From NCBI GenBank assembly GCA_946481315.1, contig CAMLMH010000014.1:1-43905 (forward strand): DNA of 43,905 nucleotides, in the 5' to 3' direction. The stretch is from an uncultured Bacteriovorax sp. (lineage in GTDB: Bacteria > Bdellovibrionota > Bacteriovoracia > Bacteriovoracales > Bacteriovoracaceae). The notes beneath the pieces were generated by a model. It searched no databases. It was not told where the DNA came from and worked only from the letters and a program-made list of their open reading frames with translations. How positions within the stretch are numbered: position 1 is the stretch's first letter; every line of letters begins with the position of its first letter. A program made the position numbers and the translations under genes. This document shows positions 32,333-40,895 of this stretch, one piece after another.

Positions 32333-32341
32333 AATCTTTTC

Positions 32342-32659
32342 ATGCTTGAAGCACTCTTAGGAAATAAATCGGCTGAAAAAGTTATGCTGGCACTCTTTGA
32401 ATATGAAGAGCTGCATGCTTCTGCCATCGCACAGTTGAATGGCACAGCTTTAGATCCCATAAAAAAACAGCTGGAGCGATTTGAAGAGGCAAACTTTCTG
32501 AAGTCCCGGTCAGTAGGACGTTCAAAATTGTATAAATTCAATATGGATCATCCACTGCATCAGCCATTGATGGAAATGCTCAAGATCGTTCATCAGCAAA
32601 AAGAAAAAGATTTAAAAATAAAAAATAAAAATAAAAATAAAACACAGTTACACATCTAA
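32342..32659 (+). CDS. Small winged-helix (ArsR-like) transcriptional regulator
   Basis: A 105-residue protein with a compact winged-helix DNA-binding domain: SAEKVMLALFEYEELHASAI (helices 1-2), LNGTALDPIKKQLERFEEAN (recognition helix region) and LKSRSVGRSKLYKFN (wing). There are no cysteine pairs or clear metal ligands, so the signal it senses is unknown. It ends in a lysine/asparagine run coded by an A-rich hexamer repeat. The start ATG at 32342 lies just after a repeat array likely to be its own operator. It stands between the ClC-like gene and the AsmA-like gene, either of which could be a target. Confidence 0.8.
   Translation: MLEALLGNKSAEKVMLALFEYEELHASAIAQLNGTALDPIKKQLERFEEANFLKSRSVGRSKLYKFNMDHPLHQPLMEMLKIVHQQKEKDLKIKNKNKNKTQLHI
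32614..32643 (+). repeat. Short A-rich hexamer repeat (about five units of AAAAAT)
   Basis: Four to five imperfect copies of AAAAAT lie within the 3' end of the winged-helix gene and encode a KIKNKNKNK tail. Six-base units keep the frame, so slippage would lengthen or shorten the tail without breaking the gene. Confidence 0.6.
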
Positions 32660-32675
32660 TAAGAGTAGGAAGGTT

Positions 32676-35006
32676 ATGAAAGACAAGAAAATGAAAATTC
32701 TGTTAGCAATCCTTTTAGGATTTCTAATTATTACCGGGGGGGTGTTTTATTATGCTTCAACTAAGCTCAATCCAGACGAGATTCGCAAATTAGCAATCCA
32801 AAAAACTCAGGAAGCTTTCCCCAATGCCACGGTTAATCTGGAACAAGTAGAAATAGGCTGGGGGTTAAATTTTAAAGTTCGATTGCAAAAGCTGTTGATG
32901 ACTACTGTCAATCAAGCCACCAAAGAAAATGTCGAAATGATGGCGGTAGATGAAATGATCGTGAAGGTTCCGATCTGGGCCATTATCACAAATGGCGGAG
33001 TGGTCGAAATTCAGGTTGATAAACCACTGATGAATTATGCTGAATTTGCTGAAGGCAATAACTGGTCTTATGCAATGGGGAACAAGAAGGACGAAGAAAA
33101 GACACCGGAAGAAAAAACGGAAGAAGAGCGCAAAAAGGCGGAAAGCTCCGCAAAAGCAATGGATCTTTTCGGTAAAAGTAAAATTAATGTTAAATTGTCT
33201 GATGTCGCAGTCAAATATTCTCTGCGGGATAACTCTAAAGGACAAATCTCCGTTTCCCGTTTTTTAATTAAAGGCCTTAATTTTGAATCTTCTACTGCGT
33301 TTGAAATAGCTTCAGATTCGCAATTTACGATGAAAGATAACTCAAAAGTTTCTTTCAGCACAATTGCTATTGGTGAAATCAACATTGCCGATCTAGTTAA
33401 AAATGGCTCAGTCACTTCAGTGGTTATTATTAAGGTAAACAACATCAGCAAAACCGGACTTGACTGGAAATTCCCGGAAATTACAACTAATCTAGATTTC
33501 CTTTTGAAAAAAGACGGTGAACTTTCTGGTAAATTCACAACATCTTTCGAATCACAAAACAAAGTATCTGCCAGCTTCAAAATGACCAAAGAAATTTCAC
33601 TGTCCGACATTAATGTGGATATTGTCCTAAAAGATGTCGGAATGATTATGGGACTGGACAGAGGCGTAGATCTGTCTAAAGCAAAGCTTACGGCCAAAGG
33701 CGGAGTTCTTTATACCGAAGATAAAAAAATTAATGCCAACCTGGATTTTGCGATTTCCCCGGGAATTGGATACTCCAAAGACGGTCTGACTGCGGTAACG
33801 GCTGTTAACGGGACTTTTAAAGATAAAAGTTTGTCGGTAAAAATTAAAACGGATGCCATGAATGGATCTGTTAATACACTTGTTGATGGTGACTTTGATC
33901 CGAATCAGAAATTCGATATGAATGCACTGAAGCTAAATGTGAAAGTGACTGCAAATGGACTGAAAATTCCGGAGAAACTTATTCGTGAAAAACTCTGGGC
34001 TAAAAAACCTAATGAGGAAAAGCCTGCAGCTCCGCCTGCAAATGAACAGCCGGCAAATGCACCAGGAAATGAGAACACTGGTACAGCTGCAGCTAAAACA
34101 GCACCGGCCGAAGCGCCTAAGCTAATCGCTGCAAACATTGCGCTTAACTGGACCAACATTAATGTTGGCGGTGAAGACTTCTCCGGAAGGGGAAGAATTA
34201 TTACTTCCGCCAATTCTCTTGCGGTAGATAATCTGAACTTTAAATTTGGCGGGGGAACGGGTGATTTAACTCAGACCATGAAGTTGGGAGCACGAAATAA
34301 TGAGTCTAACTTTAACTTTAAGGTTAAAGATCTGAACATCGGAGCATTTAAGGCATTTCTTCCACCGTTTATTGAAAATTTCACCGGAGTTTGCAGTGGA
34401 ACATTTAATGGCTCCGCGACTCTTTCTAATGCCGGATTGCCTCCACGTTACGATGTTAACGTTGCGGTAGATGCTAAAAAAGGCGAAATTAAAAAACTTA
34501 ATATTGCTGAATATGTGAACCCAATCCTCGCTAAGATTCCTATGCTTAAGGATAAAGTTTCGGAAAACTCTCTCAAGCTGGATGGAAATTTTGAAACACT
34601 TGCCTTAAAAGGACGTTTTACCAGTGAAGCCTATAATCTTGCCTCATTTAATTTCATCGGCATTAACAAGCGTGTTGAGATTAATGGTAGTGGTACGCTT
34701 TACCCACCGGCAACAAATAAAACTTCTTCCATGGATGTTTATTTCACAGAAACTACCGGAAAAGTCGGTGATGCTCTTGAAAAAAATATCGGCTCTCGAA
34801 CATTACCGCTGAGGTTAACAGGGCCTGGTTTCACTCTGCGACCAGAGTATGACTTTACACTATCCAGAATTGCCAAAGGTGCAGCTAAAACTAAAGGTGA
34901 AGAAGCTCTAAAAAAAGTTATTGATAAGAACCTGGATAAAGTGGTTCCGGAAAAAGCGAAAGAAAAAGTTCAGGGAATCCTGAATGGTTTATTCAGAAAA
35001 AAATAA
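32676..35006 (+). CDS. AsmA-family envelope protein
   Basis: A 776-residue inner-membrane-anchored periplasmic protein of the AsmA group, long beta-rich proteins linked to lipid transport or outer-membrane maintenance. One N-terminal membrane helix (ILLAILLGFLIITGGVFYYA) is followed by the chorein-like opening (LNPDEIRKLAIQKTQEAFPN). The body alternates beta-strand repeats; the C-terminal AsmA domain includes FKAFLPPFIENFTGVCSGTF and LDGNFETLALKGRF. Two low-complexity inserts stand out: a Glu/Lys-rich stretch near residues 135-155 and a Pro/Ala/Asn-rich stretch near 445-485. AGGAAGG precedes the ATG. mtnA begins 9 bases after the stop, so the genes may be co-transcribed. Confidence 0.85.
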   Translation: MKDKKMKILLAILLGFLIITGGVFYYASTKLNPDEIRKLAIQKTQEAFPNATVNLEQVEIGWGLNFKVRLQKLLMTTVNQATKENVEMMAVDEMIVKVPIWAIITNGGVVEIQVDKPLMNYAEFAEGNNWSYAMGNKKDEEKTPEEKTEEERKKAESSAKAMDLFGKSKINVKLSDVAVKYSLRDNSKGQISVSRFLIKGLNFESSTAFEIASDSQFTMKDNSKVSFSTIAIGEINIADLVKNGSVTSVVIIKVNNISKTGLDWKFPEITTNLDFLLKKDGELSGKFTTSFESQNKVSASFKMTKEISLSDINVDIVLKDVGMIMGLDRGVDLSKAKLTAKGGVLYTEDKKINANLDFAISPGIGYSKDGLTAVTAVNGTFKDKSLSVKIKTDAMNGSVNTLVDGDFDPNQKFDMNALKLNVKVTANGLKIPEKLIREKLWAKKPNEEKPAAPPANEQPANAPGNENTGTAAAKTAPAEAPKLIAANIALNWTNINVGGEDFSGRGRIITSANSLAVDNLNFKFGGGTGDLTQTMKLGARNNESNFNFKVKDLNIGAFKAFLPPFIENFTGVCSGTFNGSATLSNAGLPPRYDVNVAVDAKKGEIKKLNIAEYVNPILAKIPMLKDKVSENSLKLDGNFETLALKGRFTSEAYNLASFNFIGINKRVEINGSGTLYPPATNKTSSMDVYFTETTGKVGDALEKNIGSRTLPLRLTGPGFTLRPEYDFTLSRIAKGAAKTKGEEALKKVIDKNLDKVVPEKAKEKVQGILNGLFRKK

Positions 35007-35015
35007 GGAAAGCTG

Positions 35016-36062
35016 ATGATTAAAAATGTAATTGAACCCTTAAAATATGAAAATGAAACTTTGAAGTTGCTTGATCAGCGACTGCTTCCCGCTCAGGAAG
35101 TTTTCATGACAGCCAGAACAATTGAAGATTGTTTTGTAGCTATCAAGGACATGGTTGTGAGAGGAGCACCACTAATCGGTTTCACCGGTATTTGGGGAAT
35201 GGCGCTTTTCTTGAAAAACAATCCTAAAGCTACACATCCGCAATTTGAACGAGCTGGTGAATACTTAAAAAGTGCGAGACCAACAGCAGTTAATCTGGCT
35301 TATGAAATTGACCGCACTATTGAAATGTCCCGCAAAGAAATTCATCTGAATGCTCTTTATCCAAAGCTGGTGGAACACGCTCTCAATGAAATGAATAATT
35401 CTTTTGAGAAAAACCTGACAATGGCAAAATATGCAGAAAAAGAACTGGAAAAAATTTACGGGGATCGTCCTTTAAATATTATGACAATTTGTAATACTGG
35501 AACTCTGGCCTGTGGAGTCCTGGGAACCGCATTGGGTGTTATAGTTCATCTTCATCACCAAAATAAGGTTAAACAGGTCTATGCTTCTGAAACGAGGCCT
35601 TATCTGCAAGGATCACGTTTAACCAGCTATGAATTAATTAAAGAAGGTATTAATCATCATATTGTTGTAGAAGGCGCAGCTTCTTATCTTTTAAAAAATA
35701 AACTGGTTGATGCAATTTTCGCAGGCGCTGACAGAATTGTCGAAAATGGTGATACTGCAAATAAAATCGGCACTAGTAGTTTGAGCATCATTGCTAAACA
35801 CTATGGAATACCTTTTTTTATCGTTGCACCGGTGAGTTCATTTGACCTCTCTTTAAGCGATGGATCACACATTGAAATTGAAATGCGTGATCCTAATGAA
35901 ATTTTAAAATACAAAGAAACCCAAATCGCTCACCCGGATGCTAAAGCTCTAAATCCAAGTTTCGATGTTACAGATCACGATTGTATTACCGGAATCATTT
36001 GTGAAAAAGGTGCTATCAATCCAGTGACAGCAGAAAATGTGAGAAAAATAGCAGGAGCTTAA
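35016..36062 (+). CDS. mtnA: S-methyl-5-thioribose-1-phosphate isomerase
   Basis: Methionine-salvage enzyme converting methylthioribose-1-phosphate to methylthioribulose-1-phosphate. The 348-residue protein has the eIF2B-like fold and family motifs: MVVRGAPLIGFTGIWG, the catalytic cysteine region ICNTGTLACGVLGTALG, ETRPYLQGSRLTSYEL, and the catalytic aspartate in FAGADRIVENGDTANKIGT, then YGIPFFIVAPVSSFD. Length is normal. AGGAAAG lies upstream of the ATG. No other methionine-salvage gene is in the window. Its stop is directly followed by the phosphatase start. Confidence 0.94.
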   Translation: MIKNVIEPLKYENETLKLLDQRLLPAQEVFMTARTIEDCFVAIKDMVVRGAPLIGFTGIWGMALFLKNNPKATHPQFERAGEYLKSARPTAVNLAYEIDRTIEMSRKEIHLNALYPKLVEHALNEMNNSFEKNLTMAKYAEKELEKIYGDRPLNIMTICNTGTLACGVLGTALGVIVHLHHQNKVKQVYASETRPYLQGSRLTSYELIKEGINHHIVVEGAASYLLKNKLVDAIFAGADRIVENGDTANKIGTSSLSIIAKHYGIPFFIVAPVSSFDLSLSDGSHIEIEMRDPNEILKYKETQIAHPDAKALNPSFDVTDHDCITGIICEKGAINPVTAENVRKIAGA

Positions 36063-36980
36063 ATGAAGCGAGCAAGTATAGACATTGGATCAAATTCGGT
36101 ATTACTGCTGGCCGCTGAAGTTGAACCGGAACAATTACTGGTTCGTGAATTACTGGACGAATCCGCCATTACTTCATTGGGAAAGGATCTGGATAAAACC
36201 GGCCTTTTTCGTGAGGATTCAATGCATGCAACTTATGAAGCTTTAAAACGATACACAGAATTATGCAAAAAAATTGGAATTAACCCGGCCGATGTTGTTG
36301 TGACGGCTACGGAAGCGAGCAGAGTGGCCGGAAACGCTTCTGAATTTTATGCGAAGGTCGCTGAAGATTTAGGATTTAAAACTCAGATAATCTCGGGAAC
36401 CGGGGAAGCTTATTACACGGCCCTGGGTGTTGCTTCATCTATACAATCCGCAAAAACTTCAATTGTAGTTATGGACATTGGCGGAGCTTCGACTGAGTTA
36501 ATTAAAATCCATCTGTCACCGTTTTCCATCCTTTCAACAATCAGTTTGCCGGTGGGCAGTGTTCGCGCAATGGACTGGCGAAGCAATGGTACATTTGATG
36601 CCAAAATGATTGAACTACTGCACAAGGATTTATCTCCTTATGAGACTGATGAACTTGTTTGTGTCGCCGGAAGCATGACTGCTCTCGCCGGTATGTATTT
36701 GGGACTCAAAGAATTTAACGCAGAAAAAATAGAAGGTAAGACGATTAATCTCTCTTCATTTAAAAATTTTAGTTCAGATTTGGTTAAAACCAATGTTGAG
36801 AACTTGCTTCTTTTGTTTCCATTTCTCGGTAAACGTGCCCCTATGGTCGGCTCAGGTTCTATGGTCGCTGCTATGATTGCAGAAAAGTTAAAAGTTGATA
36901 AACTTAAGATATCGACCCGAGGGCTAAGATACGGCACCGTCATTTCAGGAGGAGTTGATGAGCAATTTATCTGCAACTAG
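36063..36980 (+). CDS. Ppx/GppA-family exopolyphosphatase / pppGpp phosphatase-like protein
   Basis: ASKHA-fold phosphatase acting on polyphosphate or (p)ppGpp. At 305 residues it contains only the catalytic core: the N-terminal phosphate loop RASIDIGSNSVLLLAAEV, ATEASRVAGNASEF, SGTGEAYYTALGV and the second loop VVMDIGGASTELIKI, then CVAGSMTALAGM and a C-terminal GSGSMVAAM segment. The C-terminal HD-like domain of E. coli Ppx and GppA is missing, as in the short Ppx group. It starts right after the mtnA stop and overlaps the next gene by 23 bases, so it is the middle of a coupled operon. Confidence 0.9.
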   Translation: MKRASIDIGSNSVLLLAAEVEPEQLLVRELLDESAITSLGKDLDKTGLFREDSMHATYEALKRYTELCKKIGINPADVVVTATEASRVAGNASEFYAKVAEDLGFKTQIISGTGEAYYTALGVASSIQSAKTSIVVMDIGGASTELIKIHLSPFSILSTISLPVGSVRAMDWRSNGTFDAKMIELLHKDLSPYETDELVCVAGSMTALAGMYLGLKEFNAEKIEGKTINLSSFKNFSSDLVKTNVENLLLLFPFLGKRAPMVGSGSMVAAMIAEKLKVDKLKISTRGLRYGTVISGGVDEQFICN

Positions 36981-37425
36981 TACGGACGCTCCGGTACTGT
37001 ATAAAGCAGGCACTGTTATTTTTGGACAAGGCCAGGCATCGAGATATCTTTATTTGGTGAAAAAAGGACAAGTTCGCCTGCTGAAATTAAAAGGTCAGAA
37101 GTTAAACGTTATCCATCTTTGCAAGGAGCAGGAAATTCTGAATGAAGTCAGCGTTTTGACCGGTAAACCGACTGAGTTTGCAGCCATAGCAAAGACAGAT
37201 GTAGAGCTGGTTTTGGTTGATCAAAAAGATATACAGACCATTATTCGGAATGGACCTGCGTGGATGCCTGAAATATTCGAGACACTATGTGAAAGATTAA
37301 AACACACTCAGGATATGATTGATGAGCATCAGTTAATGAGCGGTGAGGTTAATCCGGACGTCGTATTGTCAAAAGAGGACGAGAAGAAATGCCTTCAGGC
37401 CCTCCTAAACAATAAGAATGATTAA
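36958..37425 (+). CDS. Cyclic-nucleotide-binding-domain (CRP-type) protein without DNA-binding domain
   Basis: A 155-residue protein made of a cupin-like cNMP-binding domain: LYKAGTVIFGQGQASRYLYL, VKKGQVRLLK and LNEVSVLTGKPTEFAAIAKT in the place of the phosphate-binding cassette. The arginine that contacts the cyclic phosphate in CRP is not present there (TGKPTEFAA), so it may bind another ligand or none. There is no C-terminal helix-turn-helix; the tail is charged (LSKEDEKKCLQALLNNKND). The ATG at 36958 follows AGGAGG; the gene overlaps the phosphatase by 23 bases, so it may regulate or partner that enzyme. Confidence 0.85.
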   Translation: MSNLSATSTDAPVLYKAGTVIFGQGQASRYLYLVKKGQVRLLKLKGQKLNVIHLCKEQEILNEVSVLTGKPTEFAAIAKTDVELVLVDQKDIQTIIRNGPAWMPEIFETLCERLKHTQDMIDEHQLMSGEVNPDVVLSKEDEKKCLQALLNNKND

Positions 37426-37850
37426 AAATTAACTTGTCTTCTTTTTTTCAGTGAAACCAGCACTTCGATAATTTTATTTTGTGCTCTTTTGATATCACGT
37501 TTTTCAGTTGAGTACGCTGTCTTTAATACTCTGAAAGCTTCTTCTGCATAGTCTCGCGTTGCAAGTGAAAGTAAACGTCTCTGGAAATTTCTTTCAACAT
37601 TTTTCAAGGCCATTCCCAGAATTGGGGCAGTTACATATTGGAAAATCATAGAAAGTTCATGGTCAGAGAGGTTGTCCAGATCATTAAAAGTAAAACATTG
37701 TTCTGTTAATTCTTCTGCGAGTTGTGGATTTCTGATTTTTAAATTTTTAAGAAGACGAGCGCGCTCTTCTCTTGGCATATGTTGTAGCATTTCAATAATC
37801 TGAGCTTTTCCGTTGATAAAAATTCCACTTGCAGAGTTGTTGTTTTCCAT
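37422..37850 (-). CDS. Short FliG C-domain-like protein
   Basis: A 142-residue protein whose second half aligns by eye with the C-terminal part of the flagellar switch protein FliG: PQLAEELTEQCFTFNDLDNL (FliG: DPELAEEI..MFVFEDL), then SDHELSMIFQYVTAPILGMA, ALKNVERNFQRRLLS, and AQNKIIEVLVSLKKRRQV. The conserved charged residues of the FliG torque helix are only partly kept. It lacks the FliG N-terminal domains, so it cannot replace FliG in the rotor. It could be a switch-interacting protein, a second-motor part or a scaffold used elsewhere. A coiled-coil gene lies 34 bases upstream on the same strand. The end overlaps the convergent cNMP-domain gene by four bases. Confidence 0.62.
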   Translation of the reverse strand: MENNNSASGIFINGKAQIIEMLQHMPREERARLLKNLKIRNPQLAEELTEQCFTFNDLDNLSDHELSMIFQYVTAPILGMALKNVERNFQRRLLSLATRDYAEEAFRVLKTAYSTEKRDIKRAQNKIIEVLVSLKKRRQVNF

Positions 37851-37884
37851 TATTTTTCCTCGTTAGCCGATGATCTGTTTTTGA

Positions 37885-38304
37885 TTATGCTTCCAGTTTT
37901 GCTTTCTCTTTCATGAATTTGGCACGGGAATTTTCCAGTGTCTTTTGGTGAGATGCATTTATCTCTTCCAGTTCATTTTGCTGACTTACTTTGATTTCAG
38001 AAACCTGATCCTGATGAGACTTTTTTAAATTTTCGATTTCCTGCTTTAGTCTGGCAGACTCTTCTGCAAGCGTTTTATTCTGACGTTGTCTGATCTCTAT
38101 TAATTTTCTTTCCTGATCATTTTTCAGACTACTTAGGCGTGTCTCATAATCATCACGCATTCTTTTTAGTTCAGTATCTTTTTGTTTTGCTTCTTGAGTG
38201 TAATTGCGCTCGTTCTCTGTGCGCAGTTGTTTAATCTCAGATGCAAATCTTTTTGTCTCGGCTTCAATATATTTCTGAGCTTTGAGATCGTTGATGTTGG
38301 ACAT
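37885..38304 (-). CDS. Coiled-coil protein
   Basis: A 139-residue protein that is almost entirely charged heptad-repeat helix (for example QKDTELKRMRDDYETRLSSL, QEIENLKKSHQDQVSEIKVS), with no signal peptide, membrane segment or globular domain. The pattern suggests a long parallel or antiparallel coiled coil. It is the first gene of a probable two-gene unit with the FliG-like protein, so it may form its stalk or scaffold, in loose analogy to FliH. Function not known. Confidence 0.72.
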   Translation of the reverse strand: MSNINDLKAQKYIEAETKRFASEIKQLRTENERNYTQEAKQKDTELKRMRDDYETRLSSLKNDQERKLIEIRQRQNKTLAEESARLKQEIENLKKSHQDQVSEIKVSQQNELEEINASHQKTLENSRAKFMKEKAKLEA

Positions 38305-38394
38305 AACTTTCCTTTTTTTAAACCTTTGCCAAGATTCCAGGCTAACCTTAATATATGATACGATGACTTCATTTCAATTAAGTAGGAGGCAAAT

Positions 38395-39570
38395 ATGTCC
38401 CAAGCACAAAAAGTATTTCTTGTAGCTGGTAAGCGAACACCATTTGGAAAATTTGGTGGTTCACTAAAGGATATAACTCCCGTAGATCTTGCGGTACATG
38501 CTTCTAAAGCACTGATTTCCGAAATTAAACTGGATGCCCAAAAGATTGATCAGGTCTTTTTAGGCAGTGTCGTTCCCTCATCCACAGATACTATGTATGG
38601 CGGAAGACACCTGGCCTTGAAGCTTGGGTGTAGGCAAGAAACTCCAGGTGTAGTTATCAATAGACTTTGTGGCTCAGGTATCGAGGTTATCTTAAATGCC
38701 GCTCGTTTAATTAAGACCGGCGAAGCCCAGTGTGTACTTGCAGCTGGTACTGAAAATATGTCGATGGTTCCACATCTCGTTTATGGATCCCGTTTCGGGA
38801 CTAAATACGGTTCATTAAAAACGGTGGATATGCTTCTGGATGCTCTTACTGATCAGTATGCGCAGATACCGATGGGTATTACGGCGGAAAATCTAGCTGA
38901 GAAATTTTCTGTGACAAAAGAACAATCCGATACATTTGCTTATCATTCTCACGCCCGGGCAGCTAAAGCCTATCAGGAAGGATTGCTTCAGGGTGAGATT
39001 ACACCAATACCTTTAAAGAGAGGTGAATGCTCTCGTGATGAACATATGCGCGAAGATGCTTCACTGGAAGAAATGAAATCACTGAAACCTACATTTAAAG
39101 CAGACGGTGTTGTGACTGCCGCTTCTGCATCCGGAATTGTCGATGGAGCAGCAGCTGTTATTGTGGCCAGTGAAGCTTTTGTACTGCAGGAAGGCTTAGT
39201 ACCTCTGGCAGAAATTATTGATGGAGCCGTGATTGGGGTTGATCCGAAAATCATGGGTATTGGGCCGAGTCCTGCCATTAAAATGCTTTTGAAAAAAAAC
39301 AACATGACCATGGAGCAAATTGATCTTTTTGAAATCAATGAAGCCTTCGCGGGGCAGACACTTTCATGCATGAAAGACACGGAAATAGCTCATGAGAAAA
39401 TTAACATCTGGGGAGGCGCTGTAGCTCTAGGACATCCTCTTGCAGCTTCCGGAGTAAGAATCAGTCACACACTCGCCAGACAGTTAAAGCATTACAATAA
39501 GACTTACGGGATCGCTTCTGCCTGTATTGGTGGGGGGCAGGGAATAGCAGTTCTTTTAAAGCGCTGTTAA
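38395..39570 (+). CDS. Acetyl-CoA acetyltransferase / thiolase
   Basis: Thiolase of 391 residues, condensing or cleaving acyl-CoA in short-chain metabolism or beta-oxidation. The nucleophilic cysteine is in VINRLCGSGIEV, the oxyanion-hole region in INEAFAGQTLSC, the catalytic histidine in GGAVALGHPLAASG and the second cysteine in SACIGGGQGIAVLL. The N terminus (FLVAGKRTPFGKFGGSLKDI) is typical of the degradative and biosynthetic type I/II enzymes. AGGAGG lies before ATG 38395. No other fatty-acid or PHB gene is adjacent, so its pathway is not set by context. The following gene starts 15 bases downstream and may be co-transcribed. Confidence 0.93.
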   Translation: MSQAQKVFLVAGKRTPFGKFGGSLKDITPVDLAVHASKALISEIKLDAQKIDQVFLGSVVPSSTDTMYGGRHLALKLGCRQETPGVVINRLCGSGIEVILNAARLIKTGEAQCVLAAGTENMSMVPHLVYGSRFGTKYGSLKTVDMLLDALTDQYAQIPMGITAENLAEKFSVTKEQSDTFAYHSHARAAKAYQEGLLQGEITPIPLKRGECSRDEHMREDASLEEMKSLKPTFKADGVVTAASASGIVDGAAAVIVASEAFVLQEGLVPLAEIIDGAVIGVDPKIMGIGPSPAIKMLLKKNNMTMEQIDLFEINEAFAGQTLSCMKDTEIAHEKINIWGGAVALGHPLAASGVRISHTLARQLKHYNKTYGIASACIGGGQGIAVLLKRC

Positions 39571-39585
39571 TGGACAACTACACTG

Positions 39586-40887
39586 ATGAATGAAGTTATT
39601 TTTCACCATAAAGATTTTACTCATTTCAGAAATTGGTTGAATCTCAATCTTGATGGACTTACCTGGCAAGGGCGATTTAAGAAAGAATTTGAATCGTTCT
39701 GGGATACTTTCTGGAAAGACGGACTTTCACTTGCGGAAATTAGCGAACGATTTGACTACGCCTATTCCCAGGTAAAAATCGGTTCACTTTCTTCATGGTT
39801 CTTGTGGTTACGGGATAAATTTCTTAGTTATATTTTCATTCACAAAAATCTCAGCATAGCCCAGATTGCCGATCAGTCAAATCTCAGTCCATCAGTAGTG
39901 GCCACGATTCTTCGTAATTTTTTACTGGATGAATACCCACATCTGGATCAGTACTTTAGTGAAGTTTTTCAGGTTGGGAATATACTCAGTCCCAATATTC
40001 ATAACACTTTCCAAAAAATTAGCCAGGATATCAAGATTTCACCACCTGTCAGTGGATCAAGAGAAGATGAAATCATGCCTTCGATGGAAGTGACGCTCTT
40101 TGATGAGTGGAATATCTTTCTCAAAAAAATGAAATCGGATTTTTCCAGTGCTTCTTTTGATCTTCATAAAATTAAAGATCGTTCCGGTTTTTTAAAACAA
40201 ATTCGTCTGGTTCAGGATGTATCCATTCTGTTGTTGCTTTTCACTCTCACTGTCTATGGAGTTCGGCAGGGAAACATTTGGTACGAGCGATATCTTGCCA
40301 ATAAAGTTTCTATTTATGAGCCTCAGTTTAACTGGCTTAATAAAAGCTTAGTTTTTAAAGGTGTTGAAAAAAAACCGGCTAAAGAATTCAAACTTAATTT
40401 TGATGACATTAAAGATATTTCTAAAAGTGATCAGGTGAACGAATTTTTCGATCCGGAAAAGTATGAAGAGGAAACGGAAGTGACTCTGACATCGTTTGAA
40501 AATATTCCTCGCGATCTGTCCAAGGCTGACCGGGCGCAATCCCAGTATGAAGGTGATGCTGAAAATCCCAACGGATATCGGGAGACAAAAGGCGGAACAA
40601 CAAAGATCTATCGTCTGATGATGACTTCGACTAATACATACGCTACACGCGACCAGATTAATGAGTTGGTTAAAAAATACAAAGGTGAGCCTGTCGGTGG
40701 TTCTCGACCAGGTATGGATGTACCTGGTGGTGTTTATTACAATGTTTATATTCCCAGAAATGATTTTAAAGATTTCATGACTGAGACAATGAAACTTAAT
40801 CAGGGAAAACTTTTTGAAAGTAATACGTCTAACGTAAAAAATGTTCCGGGGAAGACGCGGGTGTTTATTATGGTGAAGTCGATCTGA
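39586..40887 (+). CDS. Membrane protein with N-terminal HTH-like repeats and periplasmic tail
   Basis: A 433-residue protein of unknown family. The first 130 residues contain two helix-turn-helix-like segments (LSLAEISERFDYAYSQVKIG and LSIAQIADQSNLSPSVVATI). One membrane helix follows near residues 208-222 (VSILLLLFTLTVYGV). The C-terminal half is a charged linker (DFDDIKDISKSDQVNEFF-like acidic region) and a folded domain with MMTSTNTYATRDQINELVKK and GVYYNVYIPRNDFKDFM, which resembles the DUF4349-type or FtsX-like extracellular domains only in general shape. This order suggests a transmembrane signal-to-DNA regulator, such as ToxR-like proteins, but the HTH calls need a profile search. Confidence 0.68.
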   Translation: MNEVIFHHKDFTHFRNWLNLNLDGLTWQGRFKKEFESFWDTFWKDGLSLAEISERFDYAYSQVKIGSLSSWFLWLRDKFLSYIFIHKNLSIAQIADQSNLSPSVVATILRNFLLDEYPHLDQYFSEVFQVGNILSPNIHNTFQKISQDIKISPPVSGSREDEIMPSMEVTLFDEWNIFLKKMKSDFSSASFDLHKIKDRSGFLKQIRLVQDVSILLLLFTLTVYGVRQGNIWYERYLANKVSIYEPQFNWLNKSLVFKGVEKKPAKEFKLNFDDIKDISKSDQVNEFFDPEKYEEETEVTLTSFENIPRDLSKADRAQSQYEGDAENPNGYRETKGGTTKIYRLMMTSTNTYATRDQINELVKKYKGEPVGGSRPGMDVPGGVYYNVYIPRNDFKDFMTETMKLNQGKLFESNTSNVKNVPGKTRVFIMVKSI

Positions 40888-40895
40888 GAATTTTG

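Noticed and set aside
33068..34213. Minus-strand reading frames of 102-209 codons inside the AsmA-like gene
   Set aside because: Composition is that of an antisense shadow of a Lys/Asn-rich protein, with no ribosome-binding site.
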